DNA of 64,000 nt from Aralia elata (Eukaryota; Streptophyta; Magnoliopsida; Apiales; Araliaceae), in contig CM068385.1 in assembly GCA_034770075.1 (NCBI GenBank), positions 43,732,721 through 43,796,720 on the forward strand, written 5' to 3'. Both the position numbers and the translations under genes were made by a program. Position 1 is the stretch's first letter. Each line of letters begins with the position of its first letter. Shown here piece after piece: positions 57,307 to 64,000 of the stretch. A model generated the notes under the pieces. That model was not told the origin of the DNA and did not search any database. It saw nothing but the letters and a program-made list of their open reading frames with translations.

Positions 57307-60021
57307 AAAGGGTATATTCGTCCGAGTGTATCTCCGTGGGGAGCGCCAGTTCTGTTCGTAAAGAAGAAGGATGGATCGTTAAAGCTCAGTATCGACTACA
57401 GGGAATTGAACAAGGTTATGATTAAGAACAAGTATCCGCTGCCCATAATTGATGATTTGTTTGATCAATTGAAGGGAGCAAAATACTTTTCAAAGATTGA
57501 CTTGAGAACGGGATATCACCAACTAAAGGTGAGGCGGGAAGATATTCCAAAGACAGCATTCAAAACTCGATATGGGCACTTTGAGTTTTTGGTGATGTCG
57601 TTTGGGCTGACAAATGCGCCAACAACATTCATGGATATGATGAACATGGTGTTCAAGCAGTACTTAGACAAGTTTGTGGTAGTATTCATCGATGACATCT
57701 TGGTGTATTCAATGATAGAGGAAGAACATGTTGAACATCCAAGGATTGCTTTGGAGGCATTAATAAGGGAGAAGCTGTACGCGAAGCTTTTGAAGTGTGA
57801 ATTTTGGTTGCAAAGGGTGCAGTTTCTAGGACACGTCATTGACAGGAATGACGTTTCGGTAGACCCAGCAAAGGTGGAAGCCATTATCAACTGGGAGCGG
57901 CCGAAGACGCCGACGGAGATCAAGAGTTTCCTAGGGTTAGCGGGATACTATCGGAGATTTATCCAGGATTTTTCGAAGATAGCATTACCGTTGACCAATC
58001 TAACCAAAAAGACGGTAAAGTTCGTCTGGACGGAGAAGTGCGAGGAAAGTTTCATGGAGCTGAAGAAGAGACTTAGCCAAGCACCGGTGTTGGCTTTACC
58101 GGACGACACTGGAGGTTTTGTAGTATTCAGTGATGCGTCACACAAAGGCCTTGGTTGTGTACAAATGCAGCACGACAAGGTCATTGCATACGCTTCACGT
58201 CAGCTGAAGGACTATGAGAAGGGATATCCGACTCATGATCTGGAATTAGCAGCGGTAGTATTCGCCTTGAAGATTTGGAGGAACTATTTATATGGAGAGA
58301 GATACGAGATATATACAGATCACAAGAGTCTGAAATATATCTTCACTTAGAAGGAGCTGAACATGAGGCAGCGCCGATGGTTAGAACTGATCAAGGATTA
58401 CGACTGTGAGATTCTTTACCATCCGGGAAAAGCAAATATAGTGGCAGATTCCCTGAGTAGGAAAGGTAGGGAGAAATTGATGAGGCTTACAACTCAGGCA
58501 GAGTTGATAAAGGAGTTCGAACGTCTGGAATTGGAGGTTAAGTATCCGATGGAGATGGATGGGAAATTGTTTACGGTGACAGCGAGCCCGACCCTATTGG
58601 ATCAAATTAAGGAGGCTCAAGAAAAGGATGGGGATTGCAATTCAATAAGGAAGCGAATTGCCGAAGAAGAAGAGCTTAAGTATAAGATTGACAACACAGG
58701 GTTGTTAAGGTTTGAAGGGAGAGTCTGGGTACCGTTGGATCTGGAATTGAGGGAAGAAATCCTTCAGGAAGCTCACAGCACGAAGTACTCAGTACATCCC
58801 GGGAGCACAAAAATGTACCAGGATTTGCAATGAAATTTTTGGTAGTCGAATATGAAACGAGAAGTGGCAGAGTGCGTCAGCCGATGTCTGACATGCCAGC
58901 GGATTAAAGTAGAGCACCAACGACCGAGCGGACTACTTCAACCATTAGAGATTCTGGAGTGAAAGTAGGAGCACATCACAATGGACTTTGTGGTGGGACT
59001 GCCACCAACTCATAAGGGTTTAGACGCCATCTGGGTAATTGTGGATCGTCTAACCAAGTCTGCTCATTTTCTACCAATCAAGATACGGTACAATCCGGAG
59101 CAATTGGCAAAGCTTTATGTGAAGGAGATAGTGTCACGACATGGAGTGCCGGTATCAATTGTATCTGACAGAGATCCGCGCTTCACGTCGAATTTTTGGA
59201 AAAGTCTGCAGGCAAGAATGGGAACGCAGTTGAGGTTGAGTACAGCGTATCATCCTCAAACCGACGGCCAGAGCGAGCGAACGATTCAGACCTTAGAAGA
59301 TATGCTTCGAGCAGTCGTGATGAATTTAAAGGGCAGCTGGGATGACCATTTGTCACTGGTGGAGTTTACTTACAACAATAGCTATCACGCCAGTATCGGC
59401 ATGCCACCGTACGAAGCGCTATATGGAAGGAAATGTCGAACCCCGATGTGTTGGGACGAGGTTGGGGAGCGAAGATTGTTGGGACCAGAAATGATGCAGC
59501 AGACTACAGACATCGTGCGACTGATCAGAAACCGGCTGGTAGCAGCTCAAGATCGCCAGAAGAAATATACCGACTTACATCGTCAGAAGCGGGACTTTGA
59601 AGTTGGTAGCTTTGTATTTTTGAAGGTATCTCCTTGGAAAGGAAAGATCCGGTTTGGGAAGAAGGGCAAATTGAGCCCTAGGTTCATAGGACCATTCGAG
59701 ATTTTGAGGCGAATCGGCGAGGTGGCGTACGAGGTAGCGTTACCTCCTGAACTTGAGCACATTCACAACGTATTTCATGTGTTAGTGTTGCGGCCGTATA
59801 AACCAGGCTATAAGCACGTTATCTCCTATGAACCAATCCAAGTCGAGAAGGACTTAACGTACGAGGAAGTTCCTGTCCAGATTCTCGATAGAAAGGAACA
59901 GAAGCTGAGAAACAAGACCATCCATTCCGTCAAAGTTCTTTGGAGGAATCACGCAGTCGAAGAAGCTACGTGGGAACTCGAGGAGAAAATGAAAGCGAAT
60001 TATCCGTTTTTATTTGAGTAA
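57307..60021 (+). pseudogene. Pol of element E (RT, RNase H, integrase, chromodomain), one frame with five stops
   Basis: A single frame runs from 57307 to 60021, broken only by stops at 58348, 58831, 58843, 58960 and 58966. RT begins IRPSVSPWGAPVLFVKKKDG and has the active box FIDD at 57685-57696. RNase H follows (FSDASHKGLGCVQMQ; IYTDHKSLKYIFT). Integrase has the His/Cys finger (with CLTCQRIK), catalytic Asp in VIVDRLTKSAHFLPI, the second Asp in VSDRDPRFTS and the Glu in GQSERTIQTLED. The C-terminal end PVQILDRKEQKLRNK...VKVLWRNHAVEEATWE is chromodomain-like and would guide integration to chromatin. Every stop can be explained by one C-to-T or G-to-A change from the family residue (Gln, Arg or Trp). 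Confidence 0.9.
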
Positions 60022-60054
60022 CCCTATTTTTGCAATTCCGAGGACGGAATTTTT

Positions 60055-60069
60055 ATAAGGGGGAAGGGA
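60055..60069 (+). promoter_or_regulatory. Polypurine tract of element E
   Basis: Purine run aagggggaaggga directly before the 3' LTR; it primes plus-strand DNA synthesis. The preceding gaggacggaatttttata is shared with element A. Confidence 0.85.
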
Positions 60070-63000
60070 TGTAATGCCCGTGAATTTTGGACGTCATTAT
60101 TAATTAAGTCTAATTTAATTTAATGAGTTAACGTTGTGTTCTATTTAAACCTTTAGGTGTATTGGTGGATTATATGACTATGTGATTTATTGATATAAAT
60201 TTGTGTTAAAGGAATCACTAGTAGTGTATTTAAACTAGTGAGCAAACCCTAAGACTTTATATTCATAAAGTTGGCAAGGTATTTACTAAATTAAATATTC
60301 AAGTAAATTAAATATAGTTAGTAAATAATGTGTGTGAATTAATTATGATAGTAATTGTTGTTGAGATATGGTCCAAATCGGATAATAATAATTAATAGTT
60401 AATTTAGTAATTTATTTATTAATTGACTAAGTTACTTAATTAGTGAACCTAGCCCAATCAATTATATTAATCACGGAATTGGGTATTAATTGTGTGGCTT
60501 ATTAAATGAGTTATCATGGAGTTATATTAAATGACCCAATATTGCATTAAATAAGATTTGGATTTTATTAGCCTAATCAATTAAATTGGAAGCCTAATGG
60601 TATTTTAATGTATGGTCCAAAACCTAGCCACTTGATTTATTAAATGTGTAACAATTGTTTATTAATTAAAGCAACTAGTTGGGACAACATTTTTGGGACA
60701 AAATCTCTTCCCTTGCCGTGTAACTAAAGAGGAAGATGGGAAATTGATTTTCAAGTCCTAGTTTTATTAAGTAACTAGTTGTCTTGGAAGTTGTAGTTAT
60801 AGGCTTGACATCATAGCTCCTAATGTGTCATAGCTTCCTAATGTGTCACTAGCCACTTTAGTGACACAAGTCTTTCACTAGCATCATGATGGCAATATAG
60901 GTGTCATTGCTATTTATCTAGCTAATAAAATCAAAGGGTTAGTCATTTGCCTCTTCATTTTCAAAAAAATCTTGAGAGAGTGTTAGAGAGAGTTTGAAGA
61001 AAAAGCAAGAGCCAATCTTGAGAGTAAGAAGAAGGTGGTTATCCAAAATCTTGTGAGAGGAAGAAGAAGATCTTGAAGTGTTTAGGCCATCTCCATTCAC
61101 AACCTATTTCGGAAAGAGGAGAAAAATAGCCATTAAAGCTAGGTATAAACTCCATTCTTTCAAACCCTAGTTTCTTGTTGCTAGTATTATATTATGACTA
61201 TTACACACTATTTTGTTGGAAACTTTTATGTATTGGTTGGTGTTGGTGGTAGAGAGGGAGTATTCATGGATCTAGGTTTGTATTTTGCTAGATCTATATT
61301 ATTGCAAAACATGCTTAATAAATATGGTTTTAAAGCTATAAAAGAAGAGATCTTAATCTTGTATGCTTTATAGATACCGTATATAAGTTTAAAATTTTTG
61401 AAACATGTTTTGGTGGGTTTTGTATGCTAAAACATGGGAGTAATGTTATTTATTGGAGTACAAAATTTATTGAGGAAAAATATTGATTTAAGTCATAAAT
61501 ATTTTGTTGTAATATTAGAAATATTTTTCTTAGTCATGGATATTTTTTTCTGGAATTTATTTTGGAGATTTAGGCTTGCTTGATGGTATTAGGATTAATT
61601 GAGTATGTTAGTAAATCCCCTGGAAGGCTCCTGTATGAGTTGGGCAAGGGTCGGCCGCGCATGGCGCGCGCCTGGGCGAGACAAGGACTGGCCGCGCATG
61701 GCGCGCCACTCTGCTGTGAACCTTGGCGTCAAACGGCGTCGTTGGGCCAGGGTTAAGTTGGTCGACTGGCGAGCCCCAAACGACGTCGTTTGGGGCCGCA
61801 GATAGGGCAGACGCGCAATGCGCGGGCGAGCGCTCGGACGCGAAATTACCATCCTGCCCCTCCGTCCAGATTTCAACTTATTTACCAAAATGCCATCCAG
61901 ATTTAATTTTAATTAATTTAAATACTTTAAACAATATTAATTAATTTTGTAAAATTAGTAAATGTACAAAATTAAGTTTGCGCATTAAATATTATATTTT
62001 CTAAAAATATTATTGATTAATTATTGTTTAATTATTATTAAATAATGATTAAGGATAATTAAGAATTGTAAATTAATTATTTATTATTTGATTAACCTTA
62101 AATAATAAATAAACCTAATTAGTTATTATTTAGTATTAAATAATAACTAAAGATAATTCCTATTTACTAATTAATTATTTATTATTTGATTAACTTTAAA
62201 TAATAAATAAACCTAATTAGTTATTATTTATTATTAAATAATAACTAAAGATAATTAGTACTCACTTATTAATTATTTATTATCTGATTAACATTAAATA
62301 ATAAATAAACCTAATTAGTTATTATTTATTATTAAATAATAACTAAAGATAATTATTACGCACTAATTAATTCTTTATTAATTGATTAACTTTAAATAAT
62401 AAATAAACTTAATTAATTATTATTTAATCTTAAATAATAATTAAAGATAATTAAAATTTATAATTCGATTATTATTTAATTAACAATTAAATAATAAGTG
62501 AATATAATTAGTTATTAATTACTATTAATAATAAATAAAGATAATTAATTAATTACTATTTAATAGTAATTAAAGAAAGATAGAGTCAATAAAATAGAGA
62601 GAGTTTAATAACCCACTAATTAAACAATCATAATAAATTGTTTAAGGGTTTAATAAATGAATATTACTTAAGAAAGAGTAATGTTAATTAATTGAACAAT
62701 TATTATTAATTGTTTAAGGGTTTAATAAGTGTTTATCACTTAAGGGAAACATTGTTAATTAATTAAACCATCAACCTAAAGATCAATTAAGTGTCTTATA
62801 GGATTTATGATAGTTTATTAACTTATGTGTGCTATGTGATTTGCTTAATTGTTAAATAAATAGCATAAGTAAGCGTATCGATATACAACTACGCAGTACT
62901 AATTGATAGATCGACATTATCAATGTTAGGTTCTTCAAGGCCAATTAGTTAAAGCTAGAATTATTTGTAGCTGAGCAGACAGGCAAGTTCCCTAACTCAA

Positions 63001-63927
63001 ACTCGAGTTATTATTTTCGAAGCATGTTAGTGAATAATTATTGTTGATTATTCACATCTATACTGATTATTGAGATTCGCACCTTGTGCAATTGAATTCC
63101 TATTCTATTATTATTGAACTGTGAATTAGATTAAAGTTCTGTCAAGCATGAACTGTTTATGAGATAGATCTATACTATTTGTATCAGCTAGATCAATCAT
63201 GTCTAATTTTGTTGAATCAAAGGTATTTTAAAAGCTGTTCTTATTAAATTGTTATGGTAAGAACTCTTGGCTGAGAAAAGGATAAATTTGATTAAGGCAT
63301 GATATGAATGCTGGTTTATTAAGTGTTTATGCATAAATCACGGGGTATGACAGGCTGATCCCCTTGATTACCAAAACTTTTTAAGAGGTCCAGTTTAAAT
63401 GCTGAGAACCTTGGCAAATGTCTTTGGTTATTTCCAACCACTCAGTAATTGTCATTCAATTATTCGAATATTCAATTGTTGACTATTAATTCATGTTTCT
63501 TCACAAGTTTATACCGCCGTTGAACATTGAAAGCGAAACTTCCTTCTATTTATGATATATCTCCCTTGTGTATAAACTTGCTAAGCAAACTAGTTGCTTA
63601 CCCTTGCTATATCATGATCTTTATTTCAGCTAAGGCAGAAACGTCTAAAGGGGACAAAGGAAAAGGGATGGTGCAAGAATAGTTGCCTGATAGGGCTTAT
63701 GTACTAGTTTATTCTTGAATGTTATTTGGTTATGTGAACTCTTATTGTATTAAGGGTACGTTCTCAGTTAAGGTTAAAGAACCTTGGGACCATGATTGTA
63801 AGACTTTATTACTATTTCGATAGACATTGTATGTTTATTATTTCGCATTAGTTAGAAAGCATGTTTGTTGTTGAGTATCGTGAACACCGAATTCGAGGTT
63901 AGGAAACCCGAATTTGGGGGTGTCACA
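60070..63927 (+). mobile_element. 3' LTR of element E
   Basis: Nearly identical to the 5' LTR; differences are scattered single bases (for example TAG in place of TTG near 61371). The acceptor-like ATTTCAG is at 63623-63629. After the LTR the right duplication GGCAG and the continuation of the element D gag follow. Confidence 0.92.
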
Positions 63928-63932
63928 GGCAG

Positions 63933-64000
63933 TCAGGACCCGGATGATAGTGAGGAGGACCCAGAGACTGACGGTGATGAGCCACTTGCTTATGCTGATG
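63933..64000 (+). pseudogene. Continuation of element D gag after element E
   Basis: The sequence resumes the acidic frame (QDPDDSEEDPETDGDEPLAY) to the window end. The reading phase fits the part at 51061-51248 once element E and one duplication copy are taken out. The rest of gag-pol lies outside the window. Confidence 0.75.

Larger units (their letters stand above)
51249..63927 (+). mobile_element. Element E: complete Tekay/Del-type Ty3/gypsy element with a broken gag-pol (12.7 kb)
   Basis: LTRs at 51249-55104 (3856 bp) and 60070-63927 (3858 bp) are nearly identical and flank a 5-kb interior with primer-binding site, gag, pol and polypurine tract. The target duplication is GACAG on the left (51244-51248) and GGCAG on the right (63928-63932), one mismatch. 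It is inserted in the gag of element D. Pol ends in a chromodomain-like segment, which puts it with chromoviruses of the Tekay/Del type. Protease and zinc knuckles have been deleted. Confidence 0.92.

Noticed and set aside
57516..58184. Antisense ORFs of 135 and 78 codons opposite the RT of element E
   Set aside because: Shadow frames of a strongly conserved coding region on the + strand.

Overview
This is nuclear DNA from a flowering plant, probably a eudicot. It is packed with long-terminal-repeat (LTR) retrotransposons of the Ty3/gypsy type, it carries fragments of plant genes (FAR1-family protein, boron transporter, cytosolic pyruvate kinase), and the one plausible resident gene has a spliceosomal intron. 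There are no operons, tRNA or rRNA genes, or CRISPR arrays. Almost everything is mobile DNA at various stages of decay.

Left part. Positions 1 to about 4540 contain almost no G on the + strand and are very C-rich, most likely a sequence or assembly artefact. From about 4540 to 20096 lies a Tat/Ogre-lineage Ty3/gypsy element on the - strand. Its 5' LTR is 18029-20096, its primer-binding site 18007-18026, and its gag, protease, G-patch, reverse transcriptase, two RNase H domains and integrase follow leftwards to about 10237. It has a long unrecognised 3' region and many frameshifts.

Middle. A small two-exon gene of unknown function lies at 20599-22127 (+). Next comes a probable Helitron on the - strand, whose 3' end (hairpin plus CTAG) is at 22302-22329. 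It carries pieces of three unrelated genes in one orientation: a boron transporter (BOR), a pyruvate kinase exon and a FAR1/FHY3-type DNA-binding domain.

Right part (24355-64000). This is one nest of at least six retrotransposon insertions. Element B(+) starts at 24355 inside the FAR1 fragment. A solo LTR of the same family, B(-), is inserted inside its LTR (TSD ATTTA), and the gag-only element A (24485-37417, TSD TACAA) is inserted inside B(-). Further right, B(+) is interrupted at 45232 by element C, C is interrupted at 46606 by element D, and the gag of D is interrupted by element E (51249-63927), after which the D gag resumes at 63933. A, B, D and E are related: the ORF-bearing ones match the chromoviral Tekay/Del type and all use an initiator-Met-type primer-binding site.

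How the parts may work together. A has no pol but intact Gag-type ORFs and nearly identical LTRs, so it was probably mobilised by a relative. E shares its 3' end with A but has lost its protease and carries stops. The long LTRs of A, B, D and E share a layout of promoter, splice-donor-like site, AT-rich array where present, conserved islands and an acceptor-like site. Acceptor-like sequences also sit directly before several gag ATGs, which suggests spliced gag mRNAs. This last point is inference.
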